From NCBI GenBank assembly GCA_008694505.1, contig VZDJ01000623.1, positions 12,088,443 through 12,152,442 of the forward strand: DNA of 64,000 bases, given 5' to 3'. The stretch is from Cyanoderma ruficeps (taxonomy: Eukaryota; Chordata; Aves; Passeriformes; Timaliidae). Both the position numbers and the translations under genes were made by a program. Shown here one piece after another: positions 41,501 to 56,500 of this stretch; positions within the stretch are counted from its first letter, which is position 1; every line of letters starts with the position of its first letter. The notes beneath the pieces are model-generated. The model was not told the origin of the DNA and ran no database searches. It saw only the letters and a program-made list of their open reading frames with translations.

Positions 41501-44500
41501 ACAGACAGTATTTGAGTTTGGTTTTACAAATTGACGATTCCTGCTTTGCTACATGGAAAAAGTCCAGAAGTAAGAAAAAACCTATGTTGAGCTCACACAC
41601 AGAGGACATGGTACTTCTGTGCTGTGAGGCAGGACTGATTTTGACTGCAGTGGGAAAGCAGTTAGAATATTTTTCCATTAATTTAAATATTTTTGAGTTG
41701 TAGGTTTTGAAAAAAATCCAAAGTTCCTTCAGGTAAATTACTTGGAAACAAAGACAATAAGAATATAGACCTGAATTTTCATGCTTTAAAAAGCATGCTT
41801 TTGAAGCACTTGGACAGATTATACTTTTAAGAATTAATTTGTCTTTATGTATGTCTCACTTAAGAAAAAAATGAATTATTCACAATGTTTGAGAAATTGT
41901 CTTTATTAATATATAATATTGTTTTTCAGGCCTAATTGGACAAAAACCCCTTACTATTTTACATCCTTTTATTCACTTTAAACAAGTAGAAGAATCCCTG
42001 TGAAAATAACTAGCACTGAATTCTTTGAATTGTTTGTCAGCTAGCAGTGCTTGCCATGTTATACTGTTCTGTCTAGGGTTGGTTCATAAAGCAAGATATT
42101 TGGAAGCATTCCAAACAGAACTAAGGAAAACAGATACAGTATTAAGAGGAGATCTCATGCTTAGTTTGTGAGGGGTTAGGGAATAAGGGAGCATGAAGAA
42201 GGGCAAATATGTTGGCAGAACTTGTATAATAGAGAGGATTGATTGATAGGAACCAGTGAACTATAAATTCCTATTAATATTTTCATCCTTTTATTTTGTG
42301 TTTGAATAATTATTTTAATTATTTACTTGTACAGATTAATTTTTATCTTTTAGAATAACTTGTTGGAATATTACTTTTTTACTTGCAGTTGACTTGTTCT
42401 GCAGTGGGTACTTTCTTCTGGCTTGGAGTTATAAAGCTATTAAATTTAAGGATTATTTTTCAATATAGTTACAATAGTATAAAAGTCCTAATGAGTGTAG
42501 TTAAGCTTTACTCAGATATGCTGTTTGTGTGTGACTTGCTAGAGGTAGAGTTTATTCCCTTCTGTTTTTCCCTAGTTCCTTAACATACTGGAGTTTTGTG
42601 GTGGCATTTAGTATCAACCATATGAGTGGATCTGTTTGCATAAGTGCTCTCTATAGGCTTTGATAAAATGAGGTGATTTACTTCTTTAGTTAGTGGATTT
42701 TTGGCTAATTGCACCAACCTATTTTTGGCATATTTTAGAATATAGTAACCATGAGAGAAGGTGTCAATAATGAGCAGCTGAGCATATATCTACAAGTAAC
42801 TGTATGGTGTACTTGGGTAGTATATTGCTCCATGTATTTTAATCATTAATGTATTTGATTCCTGTGAGGGCTTGGGACAGTATGAACTGGATTCTTATGT
42901 GCTGAAGAGTCTTCCACATCCTATTTGTTCTTTCAGGAAGTCTGTGTACCCTGCCTGTTCCAGCTTCATTTCTCTATTCCTTAAACTTCATACTGGAGTC
43001 ACATGTTTGAGTATTCCCAGATTAGTTTACTTGGTCAGAAAAGGGTTTGCTGGCTGTGTACTTAGGTGACACAGCTGAAGCAGAGCTTTCTGCTGCCAAA
43101 ACAGGTGGCCTTGCATTTTCTTTTCCAACCCAAGATGTGCATTCCTGTCTTCTCTTTTTGGTCTGCATTGGCTTTCCTTGGGCACAGTTAAACTGGCTGT
43201 AAACTAGGCCCATAATAAAGTGAAGTAATTTAACTTTCTGCACTCATCTTGAGGATCAGAGAAAAATGAGTGCTGATGTGGGGATAAGAGCATGTTAGGG
43301 AAGAAGGGAGAAACGAAGGGCTGTTTAGTGCCAGGTAGCACTGAGACTGCTTTAGCATTAATGCTAAAAAATTATCATGTGCATGTGTTTTTACTAAATA
43401 ATGCTAAGGATTTGTGAATTATGCTTTCTTTTTGCTCAGCAGGTTAGGGAGCCTAACAGACAGATAAAGGATATGGCAACCTGCTTTTGTATTATTTTGC
43501 TTCCTAGTACTGTCTTGAATGACCCTGATTTACTATAGACAGTGCAGTTTTACAAAATCAGTTCTTCTCTGTTTCAGTTTCTATTTCACTCTCTAATATA
43601 CTGTCAGATTTCTGAGCTAATTAGAGTAGTTAATCTAAAATGTTGGATGCATTGTTGTATCTAATAGACTTGGGTTTTGGCCCCTTCCTTTGCTTTTCCT
43701 ACGTAGACTTTTAAAATGTTAGTTCTGTCACATTTTCTATAATCTTACTTTTTTTTTAAAAAAGTATATTTGTAGTTCTTAGTAATCAAATTGTTTAAAT
43801 TCATATAATATTGATGCAATGGGGAAAGTGACTCCAGTAATCTTCATGACCTCCACTGAAACAATGAATTTCTTGAAAATCTGTTCAGTTAACCATACAA
43901 ACTGTAAAATGAAAATCCTTGTTCTTGTGAACTGGCACATACTCTAGCTTGAATAAAGTGTGGGCTGTGATAAAATATCTTTTTCAGTTTGATTACAGAA
44001 ATAGAGTAGTAATAGTCCTGGATACTTAAATCATAAGGATGTATTTGTTGACAAAGTAGGATGTACCTCAGCTTTACTATCTTTCAGGAGAAAATTAATG
44101 TAATTCAATGAAAACTGTTTTTGTGGATAATTTTAAAAAAGGCTTCTATCTATTTTGCAGTGAAGTAAGCCTAATTATAGTTAGAATTCTCTGGCTGTTG
44201 TTAACAATAGCTGCCAGAAGTGAAAAAGTCACATTATTTTCAGTATATCCAACTGCTTAATTACCTGTTATTTTTAGCTTTGTATGTGAGAGGAAATCAG
44301 TATTTTGAGTAATGGTATTAATTGCTCATAGTCTCTTATGAGTGTCTGTTTAAAACAAAGCAAAAAAACCCCCAACCTCGCTTAATGCCTGGAATTTTAA
44401 CGTTTATTAGTCTTTCAATTTTTTAAAAATTTTAAGTGATAGTCAAAGAAAGAACAATCTGGGTAACTTTTTTTCAGAATATTATCTACCTTCATATGAA

Positions 44501-47500
44501 GTTGCTGTGCTCTGAGTCTGAAACCTGTCACTTTAACCTACATAAATAAATGTTTCAAAATAATATTGTAACTAGTTATCATATTTTCATTGAAAGTTGC
44601 TGCAACAGTTGCTGCATTTTTTGATCTGTATTTGGCTTACAAGCTTTAAAAAAAGTATCTAAATGGGTTAAGAAAGGTTGGCTGTGGAGAAAAGCTTTAA
44701 GAGCAACTATGGAGGTAGCAAACACCTACTTTCTCAAAGATTAAGGTAAGTGTTGGACAGAAGATTTTTCAGACCTAATGATTTCTGATGGCTGGTACTA
44801 GCTTCAATATACCACTGTTTAAATTAAATGTTGTTTTCTTAAAGATGTGTATGACTGGCTTTCCTGTGAAGTAGGGAATGAAATGAAAATAATCTTCGGT
44901 GGCATAAAATAGAAACTGAAAAATTGGCAGTTGCCGTTTCATAAAAATTTTTTGTACTAAATCTGTAGGTGTGAGATTGCAATCATCTTCCTACTCTTCC
45001 TAATGTTACAAAGTTTTCTTATTGATGTTAGAGCAGAAATAATTGGATTATATTTCCTTAAACTTACAGCCTCTTGGTATTTCTTGTGCTGCTCTCCCCA
45101 TTATTGTGAGTGGTTGCATCTGTAGGTGGAATTCAGTGTTTTGGGTTAGCCTTTATTTTAATATGTTTGTTTGTTTTAAATATTTATTGCATGTTTCCGT
45201 GTGGTACTAAAGAAGTGTCTTGAGAATACTGATCAGCATACTACAGTGTATGGCCCACCCTCCATTTATTTTTTGAGGTGAAGCTGTGATTAAAAGTGAA
45301 TACTTTCTTGAAAAGCAGCTGGGTAGTTCAAGCCCATGTACAGCCCATCTTTTAGATGGCTGTCATAGTTTTTACACTTTAGCGAAAAAGCCAAGTAGGA
45401 ACTTGAAAGTTACTAATAAAAATTTCTTCAGTCATATCAATGCCAGGAAGTCTATCAAAGAGATAGAAAATCTGAAAGAGCCCTGATGTAACCTATAAAA
45501 TACCACCTCATAGCAGGAGATTGTGTGGATTTTTTGCTTGGGTATTTCTTGTGAAGAAACTTTACAAACCCTGTCTTACAGGCAAAATCAGAGGTGTTCT
45601 TTTGAATTTTTGCTGTAAGATATGTATAGAAGAAATATCTGAATTAATTAAAAAAAATCCTTAGGTCAAATGGGACTAATCAAACTTCGTTCAAAAGTAA
45701 TCAGAATAAATAAGTCAGGTCTAGTCTTTCTATTGAAGTGTTTGATGTTTTCAGCTAACTCAAATTTGTCTTTTAAATCACAGTATTTTTGTGCTACTGA
45801 AGTTTGCTTTTTTCTTCCTTCTCTGATGTATACTAGAAAGAACTTGAGAAAAAAGAATTTTTGTTCCCCATGTATATATTAAAACAAATCTGTCAATAAA
45901 AATCCTCTTTTATTCCTAGGATGATGTGGATTTAAATTATGTGCTTTTAAAGTTTGTTTTACATCTATATATGTGTTTTGAAATTTTCAAATGTATCTGT
46001 CCAAAGGTATGCTATTTCGTGATACTTAGTGCACACTCTTGCTATTTTAAATATGAAATTAATTTTATAGTATGAATGCTAATGTAAAAAACCAGTGCAT
46101 TTCTCAAGTCTGAAATATATTTTGTGGTTTATACTCTCTCATTTTTGAAGGCAATTAGGAAACTAATAGACTCATACTATGAGAAAGTAATCAGACATTA
46201 GTGAAAGGTATTCTGTTGGAAACTACAACTGGAAATGTTGGGTCATGGGAATAAATGGAAAAAAATATCTTGAATAGTGGTAGAAGGAGTAAACTAAAAT
46301 TGAAGAGAAACCAAAAAATTTCTTCAGATATAAAAATGGAAGAATTGTGAAGAAGGAAGTTAATTGCAATAAATATAGCTATGGGAGAGACATGTATTCC
46401 AAAGGGAGCAGCATATTTTAGTTCTGGCTTCAGCATTCTTATTTCTCTTCTCCCCATGGTCTCCATATAGTTATAATTAGTGATCATCTCTCTATAGTGA
46501 AGTGGCACAGGGGTGGTTGTACTTCCAGATCTAAGTCTTCTCAAGCATGCTTTCCAACAGACTGGGAAATTACTTTAATGGCTTTTATGCCATGAAAGTG
46601 GCTTTTGATATCCAGATATCACATCTTTGTGTGTTTATTATGAAGTAACTTGTGGGAAGAAAAGCTACAAGAGGAAGAGTTGCTTAAGCAACGACAACAT
46701 GCTTTACAAATGGCAGAAGTGTAACATTCCAATCCTGTTGTATAGATCAGTAGCAGCTGAAGATCTAAGAAAAGATTTTCAAATTACGTGGGCCAGTGAT
46801 TTAGAAAGAACTAAGAAAAAGATTTTGTCTTATTTTCAATGAGATACATGGTTAGTTAATAGTTTATGGATGTCAAACTAACACAGATAAGTTTGTCAGA
46901 TGTTTGTGTGCTGAAACTTCAATTTGAGGTGGCTTTGCTTATAGTTTAAATGCAAACATTTTTTAATCACAGTAATGAAGTCATTGGGTTTTTTCATCAG
47001 CATGGGGATATTTTGCATATTTCTTATTTGAGAAATGTGATATTTTAAATTTTCCCTTTAAGGTGTGGAAAACAATTTTTTAAAGCAGAAGTGACAAATT
47101 ATATATTTAAGCAAAATAACCAAAAAAAAGGGGGGGGGGGAAGTTTTCTTGCAAAACAGTGTCTGTTCTGTAGGCTTTCATTGCATTATTTCATAGAAGC
47201 AGAAAGTACTTAATGCTTTTATAGCACATTCATTTTGACAAAACACAGCACTTAATAAAAATATGCTTTTGAATTGTGTTCTCATCAAAAACATTTGTGA
47301 ACTGATTTACGTGTTCCATCTTTAGTTAATTATGACATAAAAATTCACTGTGGTATGACTGAAATTTAAAGACTACCTTTCTTCCAGTAATATTGTTGCA
47401 GAAAATTAGAGATCATACTATTATTTTTGAACAGACAGGGCAGCCTTTTTTTACTAGAGGTTTGATTATTTCTTTATCTTGACAATAAATGCATATACAA

Positions 47501-50500
47501 TATGTAAAAACATGTTTGAATTTTATGAAAAAAGCAAGCCTTGTGGCTTTTTTGCCTCAGAAGCATACGTAGCAGTTTTATTAGGAAAATGTGAATCACA
47601 GCAGATTAAGGTAGTTAAGGGATGCATTTAGCAATTAAGCAATATAAGAGCTAGTTGTTTCCTGCAGAGTGAATTCTCCTCATATGCTTCTTCAAGTTCA
47701 GTATTTGCAGTTTGTGCTAAAAAGCAGAAATAATGGATGTTACTTAACTTCTGTTGTAAATAAGGCAAGAAATCTGTAAGGTGGATTTCCTATTAGCTGT
47801 GAGTGATGTGGGAGATTATGCTAAACACAGAAGCATGTAATTTTGATTAAGAAAATTTATATATATCCAGTTGAAAAATGGATATTGCATAGTGTGGGTT
47901 GCAGCAAACTGCCACTCTCATAGGTGTGTGGGGATGTTGTTGCTGAGGGACAGTTGTTTCCTCTGCCATCCATTTTTCTTTGAGAACTTACTTTGTTATG
48001 CCGTTCAATGACATTAATGGGTTAAAATAAAAATTGCTTCATGAGGGAAGTTATACTTTCACAGAGTTATGGTTATGTAGATGGTTGATGAGCTTATGTG
48101 ATAGTGGCAAATTTTTCAGTCTTCAGTCATGGGAAAAATTACATTTCTGAATTTTTAGAAGTTTTTATATTTATGTACAAGTTTTTGGTTAATTTGTATT
48201 ACTTTTATATTTGCTGAAGTTAGAGTTGAACCTTTCAACTTTTTAAGTTATCTGGGAAATATATTAAACATATTCCTGTTTATGAAATTGTTCAAATGAG
48301 TTCTCATGCCAGCCTTCTATGATTAAGTAATTACATGCAAGAAATTTTTTTTTTTTACTTTTTTAAAATAGTTTCAGTAAAGTATTAATTTTCAGTACTT
48401 TTAAAGTTCACCCCTACATATGCAGTTAAATACACTGGTTTCTTTATCTTTTAAATATGTTGCAGTCTTTAGTACAGTTGAGTTTTTTCCATCTCCAATA
48501 AATAGTTCTTTGTCAAAACTACATTAATTTATAGATTCTTTTTGAAGGCTTTTCCAGTGCTAGAGTGATAGTTGTGAAGTAACTCTCTAGTCAGTCCCAT
48601 ACCTGAACACAGGGAAGGCCTGTGTTCCTGAGGTTTGCTTTAAACTTGGTTGACTGCAAACATACAAGTTTAGTATGGTTTGCTCTTGTCCCGCACTTGA
48701 TGTTTTGTCTCTGTGTGTTTGTGGATATATGTGTTGATGCTTTAAAAAATTAAATGATAAAGTACAAACTAGCTAATTAAAAATGCAATGTGGGGGACAT
48801 GTTCAACCTTTAATCTTTCATTTCCTATTCTCGAAACACCTTTTGAATTTCTCATGGAATTCCCTTATGAGGCATTCTAAGAAAATACTCATTAGCATCC
48901 TGTGCTCATCATGCATACTGGTCGCTAATTATGAGTCCCTTAGTTTGGTGTCACATGCACAGCTTCTCCCTGGCAAGCTGTTTTGGTTGGCAGTAGCAAA
49001 CCTATTGAAGTGAGTACTATGAGAAGAATTAGTGCTGAGCATTGTGTTCATTGTTGCTGAAATCCATTTTTAAGAAGAGCTGCCATCTTACAAGCTTTGA
49101 AGCTTCCTGTTTCATAATAATGTCCTGCCCAAGGATGTGGCTTATACTCTTACTTCTAATTTGAAACTGCATTTACTGGCGGATTTCTCACCTGTATGGA
49201 AGAGGTTCTCAATCTTGTATTTGCATGTTCTGTGAGCCAAAGACTTGTTGATACCACCAATTTTACTTAATTCTTCTTTGTACCCTGTTTTGGTAATTTT
49301 CATCTTCCTCCTGTCTGACTTGTGGAGTAGTAATCTCAGTCTGCAGCCTGTGAGGAATCAATATCTTCTGTTTAATTTGCAACATGACCTGAGACTTTCC
49401 ATTTTTCAAATCAATTTATCATCCTTAAAAACAGGTCTGTTTTTGTGTATCTATGTGCAGTGGGTTATGAATATGAAATAATTGAGAAATTCTGGATTAT
49501 TTAGTGTGGAGGAAAAAGAGATGCTTGCCATTAAAATCTAGCCAAGAAAAAGCCTGGGATGAAAAGATCTTACTGGCAAGCAATGTAGGCCCACTAAAGG
49601 AAGTCTGACTGATTTACTGATTACTTTCATACAGAATCTGGAATTAAAGAAAAAGTATATGAAGTATCTACTCTTTTGTGATAGAGCAAATTGAGAGTAC
49701 TTGCAGGGTCATACATTAGTTTGGATAAGCATAGAAGTTCAGTCCATGTGATGAAGTTTACAGTGTTTTGGACAGGATGATTTACCTTGCTTGCCAGGTC
49801 ACACAAGATTGTAACAGTTGCCATGTGCAGTAACATTATTAAGAGAATTCATATTAATAAAATGATTAATGTTTGAAATGTCATTCTTATATGGATGTAT
49901 AAAGATATTTATCTTGCTTCCTGTTGCATCTGAAGGAAATTGTGAAGGATCAACTGAAAACAAATGTAAGATTATTAGCAATGTTAAAATACATGAGTTG
50001 TCAATATATCATGTATGTGAGAACATGACTAGTTGTAGGGGAGTATTTGAAATGCAATAAGGTCATATTTACCTGAGCCTGGACTTATGTGGTGATCAGG
50101 GTTTGTTTTTTTTAAATTTACCTTCCTGACTGCAGTACCACAAAGAAAAGGGAAAGTTTTACTTTGGTGATTCATCCTTAACAGCTCAAGAGCTATTTCT
50201 ATCAAGATTAATATGTAACTAGGACTTTTTCAATTGGAGATATTGATATGGTAATATACATATTTAATTAGGCAATTGTTACTGAAATAATTTACATTTA
50301 AATGCTCTATTGTGTCCTGATCTTCTTAGAAAAACATTGCCTTAGTGCAGGAATAACTCAATAGGTGTTTAATAAAGCTTTTTGAAAACTTGAGTTTGAA
50401 ATGGAATATGAAAAGATCTAGCTGTGGAAATATTACTGTGCACCTCTGCATGCAATCATATGTGTATGATTGTATACTTTGCATACTTGGGTGGTAACCT

Positions 50501-53500
50501 TTATGTTAGGTCTGCCTGAAGATGTAACATCTGAAGTTGATTGCAGCATAAAGTAAGCTTTATACAGAGAAACACCTGTACATCTGTGGTCAGAATGGTT
50601 TCCTTGCACTGCTGCAAGAGATACATAATTTGGACTTCAGCTATATGGTAATGCTTTTTCTACATTTGCACAAATTAGTGCTAAAACCGCCCCGAATTTA
50701 TATTCAACTCATTAAGTGATCTAATGCTTTTTATGTAGTATTTTGTATATTGGGTGTATGTAAAGAACAATCATAATTTATTGGTGATCTTGCAGTCTGT
50801 TTTGGGCTTCAGCACTAGGTCTTTTTTACCCTGCACTCCAGTCGAGTTCATATGAGTTTTGCTGATTCTGAGTGTTGAGAAACAATTTCAAGATAAAAAG
50901 CTACAGTTAAAACATTAGTAACACAATTAAATATGTGCTCCACTAAAAAAAAACCTTTGAGAGAATGTGTGCTTTATTTAATGGAGATAGCTTTGGTAGG
51001 AACTTGCTTAGTGTAATGAAGTATGAAAACTATCAAATTACATTTATTTTTTCACACTTTATAAAGACTGAGTTTTGGTGTTGGTAACAGGTTTAGAGAC
51101 TTTCTGAATGCAAACTACCTTTTTGTTGGTTGTACTGTGGTTTTACCCTTGATCTGTATTGAATAGGTAAAATTCCAGCACTCTTTAGAAGTCTATTACA
51201 TCCAAAAGAGAGAGATCAGTTGTGAACTTAATTTTAACATTCTCGACAACTTCAAACAAAATCATCCATGAGGCTTAATCTTGAATTACAGCCTACTTTT
51301 AATGGAGGCAAGCTGTTTAGCGTGTTTACTTTCTGCTGTCATTGGGAAACTGAATCTGTAAGTAGCTGTAAGCAATGTTTTTAAAAATTTTGATTTTATC
51401 CTTTTATCTCTGCCTTTGTGAGTGGAGCCAGTTAGAGCTGTTTAGAAAAAGTTAGTCTTTTTGCATGGTGGGAAGTTGCAGAAGCATGCCCTGGGAGTGA
51501 GTGAAGAAGAGCTAACACCGTGCTTACAGCAATGCACATACTCACATCAGCATGTCATAGGCTCCATGCTACAACAGTTTTCCTCCAGGCAACCATTTTC
51601 CTGTCTTTTACAGTTGTATAGAGAACATGATAAAGATCTCCACAGGAAACTGAAGAAGATAAGAAATGTTTCTGTCAGACTTTGTAATTGAGAAGTTTTA
51701 GGCAGTGATCTTTTCTCCTCCAGATATTGCACATACTGTCCTGCTATTTCTGTCCACGTTCCTTTATTCAGTCTTTATATTACTGTCCATTCAGATTTCA
51801 CTCATTGAAAATAAATTTAAAGTTATTTACAACCAGAAATTGCAATTATGTTCTCAAGCATAAATAATATCTTATGTACTTTTGGGATGGTTATTTTGTT
51901 ATTTTTTCTTCTGTTTTTCCTGAAATCCATTGTGGTTTTTCTTTCAAAACTTTTCTAGTGTGTTTATTTCTTCATCCAAATGAGAAAAAATAGAGAGAGA
52001 GAGACCAGCATTGAGCTTGAATGCCTTTCCCGTTAAAACTGCAGGGAAAAAGAGGCATTTGGACTATGTACATGCCCAAATAAATGAATAAATGCTAAAT
52101 ATGTAGATTACGATTTTGCATAGCATTCTGCCAATCAACTGTTCCTTAATTGGAGCTTGTTGTCAAAATGGATGGGCTTTTTAAATTTCATTTGTACTGT
52201 GGAAAAGGGTTACTTGGATATTCAGTGTCAGTTTTGAACTTCCTTGTTAAAGTGTAGCAAATGAGGCGAATTGGTGGAGCAGAAACCATTGACATCACTG
52301 GGCACTTGCTTGTTTGAGACTTTACTTTTGTGATACTGTGTCATCTTTATTCTTGGTTCTTGGTGCTTCCACAGTGTAGCTCCTTGTACATCATACACCA
52401 CATTTGAATCAAAAAGTACTGGTTAATGTAACATATCCAAAAATATATATCTTAGCTGATTTAATGAAACTATATTTTTGTATAGTTACACGTAATTAGA
52501 TTTGTTCGTTGGGATGCTTGGTCGCAGAAGTTTAAGCCAAAGTTAGACACAGTTGCTTTACACAGGGTAAATATGGCTAGGGTACAATAGGAATACAACT
52601 GAGTTGTCTTAAATGCTTAATTAGATTTTTTTTAAATTTCAAAACTTTATTATCTGACTTCAGAAGGGATGACTTAGTATGATGCGTTGGAAGCACAATG
52701 GGATTGAAAATTGGTCTAGAAGTAGCTTATGTATTTAAACAATATATAAAAGGTCTTGAATAATTGTTTTGTGTTTAAAAGACTTATAGAGATGCTAAAG
52801 ATCAGTCTTTAAGCCACAGAAAAGCAAAATGTTCTTGGATATCTCTTCAGGGGTAGACAAAACAAGACAGCTGGACAAGTACTTCATAAAACTGCTATTT
52901 TTATGTCTGTAATGGCTGAGCATTTGGTTCTGTGACATTATAATTGGGGACTGCCAATTCTTTCAGTGAAGAAAGATTGCTAAAAGCTATCTTTATCTGT
53001 TGTTGTTCCCAGTGGAATAATGAGACTTTTATTTGGAGTAGTGAATTTATGTCAGACTTGTGTTCTTTTCAGAAAGGCCCGTCCTGGCTTCCTCTTTGTG
53101 CTTGGGGAACATACTTTTGCTGAACAGTAATTGGAACCATTCAAAGGAATTTCCTAAAAGCTGTATTGTATTTTCTGGCGGGGGGGGGNCGGGGGGGATT
53201 GGTCATTCTAATTTGATAATCCATCTTTATTAGAACAATCAGAATCTGGTTTTTCCAAAATATTAATGTTGGAGTATTGCTGCTGTTCAGGTTGCTTCAT
53301 TCAGCCTACCTTCACAAACTGCCCTGGTTTTCTCACAGCTTGCAGGTAGTTCAGTCACAGGACAGCAGATCGTTTGGTGGGTGTTAAAAGCTTTATTTCA
53401 GCTGAGTTTAGACTTCCACAGTTTAGAGGTCTGCATTCTGAGGCAATCATTTTAAGAGAAAATTAAAGCTAATACTGAGAAACAAGACTTTTTTTTACTG

Positions 53501-56500
53501 TGATTCATGTGATTGATTTATCTTTCTAGTTTAGAACAAGTCAGGTAGTACTCTGTCACTTCTTGGTCTTCTTAGTTGGCTGTAAAGGGATGTGAAGATG
53601 CCCACCTTAAATGTTTATATGGATCTTCAGCTTTTTTGTTGGTTTAAAATCTGATGTGAGAATATAGTGTGAAATGGTAGATTTTGAAAGAGAGAGACAA
53701 AAATGAGGGAAGATAAGAAAGATGAGAAAGAGAACATAAAAAGTCTTCTTCATTTGCTATCTTTTCATACCCATGTGTGTTGTGCTATGGTTTATAGCTG
53801 CCTTTTCATTCAGAAATGTGATAACAGTGTCATGAAAAGAAAAGGTGCTCCAAGGCAGAAAATTTGCAAAGGAGCACATTGTGAAAGTAGTTATAATCTC
53901 ATTCTTTCAGCAAATGTGTAGTGGAAGAGGGCCTGAAGACTTCATTCAAAGGGAGCCAGTTCAGTATGTGTTTGTATTTTATATAAATATGAGGAACTCT
54001 GGCACATTTACTGTTTTTCCTGTAGACATAGCGAGGCAGAGTGAGAATGGGTTGCTTCTTTTTTTTGCCATTTGAAATATTAAAATGAAAGTTAAAAGTA
54101 TTAACTAGATTTTTTTTTCCACTGGAGCGCTGGTTTATGAAAATGTTTTAAACTGTACAATTATAAGACTTTTTTGAGTTAATATGTATAAGATGTACCA
54201 AAATTTTTTTTCCTGCTGTAGTGGATACATCATTAATTTTCTTTTCTTTTTGGAAAAGTTTTTCTTTTCTAAATTCATGTGGATATTTGTCCTTAATTTT
54301 AATTTTTGAAACTGTTAAAAAAGAGCTTCTCTGCTGAAAATGGTGGGGTTATCTTTGTGGAGTTTAAAGTCTTGAGGCAGATCAGGTTGGAGGTAGACAG
54401 ATAAATACTTAATATTGATGTTTTTAACAGGTTCATAGAAACTTGCCATCTTAAATTGACTTTTCTTTATCTGTCTTAAGTCTAGCAATTTACAGTCTTT
54501 CTATAAGTCTTACTTACAGAAGAGTGAGTACTCTTCCTAGTAATTTTTCTGTTTGTGGACTTAGTAATAGACATGTTGATACTTCTTTGCAACTTTTCCT
54601 GGGCTCTCAGGAACTTTTTTTTTTTTCGAGCTGCAGAGTCGGCATTTCAATTTGGATTAATTTTGCTAAATGTCCATCACCTTCACTACTTGTCTAATTT
54701 GAGTTAGATTTCTTTATTGCTAAATGTTTTGATTCTTCTGCTTATGCTGACCTGTATGCCTTCCTTCAAACCTTTCTTGTTATCTCCATTGTATTCAAGC
54801 ATTTTCAGCATGAAAATACTTTTATATTATGTTATGCTCTTCTCTTAACATGTTTTTTTGTGAGGGATTAAGTTTAATAAGTGAAATGAAGCCAGGTTTG
54901 TTCTAGAACCTGTCTTTTTTGAGAGGAATCTAAGAGAGAAAGTGATGGGACCAGAGGTCCAAGAGGAGGAGCATTCGCTCCCACTTACTGGCAATGCTAC
55001 CACCAGTTTCCTCAGAGCATTGAGAGAATTTGCTGTCCATTATGGGGCTTTTCCCTCCTTTTTACTGGGAGGAATATGCTGCAGACATAAAGACTTTCTT
55101 CCTCCTCACAAAAGGATGTGCTATTAAAATATACTGGTGCTGCAGTCTGCTGCTCAGTCATTGTTTTGAAAGGTAGTGTTATATTGTAGTTTATTATATA
55201 GGGTGTTTGAAATGTGTTGAATACTTGTTTATCTTCTTTTAGAAACTGGGTTTGTAAAACTGCACTTCAATGCAAAGATGGCATTCCTTTAATTACCAGT
55301 AAATGACTATTGGTTCATTGTTTACAACCCTGCCACCTCTGAGATCATCCCATGCTAATTTTTTATGCTGCAATACCGTTTTATTTACCAGATTTCCCTA
55401 TCTGAATTAATTCCTTATTAGCACAACCTAATCTTGTTCTACAGCTATTAATATTTCACAGTTTAAAACCATTAATCCCTTAGAAGATGTACACCCACAT
55501 ACAGAAAACACTGCACAGAAGAATGCTTTGGTAGCACTGTGCTACCAGTGTTTACTAGTAGTGGTAATCACAGGTGTATTAAAATTATTCTAAAACATAT
55601 GTAATGATAATGGTTATTACCAATGGACAAATAAGTGCTTTAAGGTAGCATAACCAAATGTGACAACCTAAAGATGTACTTGGGCATCTCTAATTATATA
55701 CTGCAAAGCTGTGAGACAGGTAATAGAAGAGTTTTAAGATACATGTTCTTGGCTTTCTCTTACTTCTTATTCTATGCTACCTTGCAGGTGTTTAATGGAG
55801 GAAATTTCTTCTTGGGTATACCATGCACAGTTTAGGTAGAATTAATCTCTTCTGCACCTTCCTCCCCTTGAGAATAAACCAGGGCTGGGACAGGTCCTTC
55901 CTTGATACTTGTTTTGATGCAGTAAGACACTGTGAGCTGCTGCAAGAAGGAAGCTACAGCTTTTACTTAGAGCCGTCATAGGTCATATTAAATGACTCTC
56001 TTCTGGGAACTTTAGGAGTAAGGTGTCAGGACAGCACATTCTGTTTCTTTGCAAAATGGATTAATTCAGATTCCATGCCTTTAAAAAGACAATGTAAAAT
56101 TGTGGTTCATGTTGAAGTGTGAATTTCTTTAAACCCACTTGTATGGTAGACACAGTTTCCATGAATTAGATGTCTTTTGGATTCTGTGCTTTTCCAGTGT
56201 TGATAATTGCAGGGCTTTTGGAGGATGGTGAGTGGGAATCATCTGTTTTCTTTTGTCTGATTTCCTTCTAATTCAAAATACTTCCCTGAAAAACAAATCC
56301 TCCTTGAAAAGCTGTACTCTGCTTTCTAAATAAAGTTCAGTGGTTTTCTGAGAAGTAGATTTCGGGGCTTTTTATTCTGTGAAGACTGGCACCATATTTG
56401 CACATTCTGTGCATGGTGCAAACATAGTCATCTTCTTCAGGGATTGTTCATATATAGCTTGAGGGCTCTCAAGGTGCTTCTGATTCTCTTTCAGGTGTGA

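Noticed and set aside
46191..46544. Minus-strand open frame of 117 codons with a hydrophobic end in intron 8
   Set aside because: The hydrophobic stretch comes from AT-rich (Phe/Leu/Ile) codons. No family was recognised.
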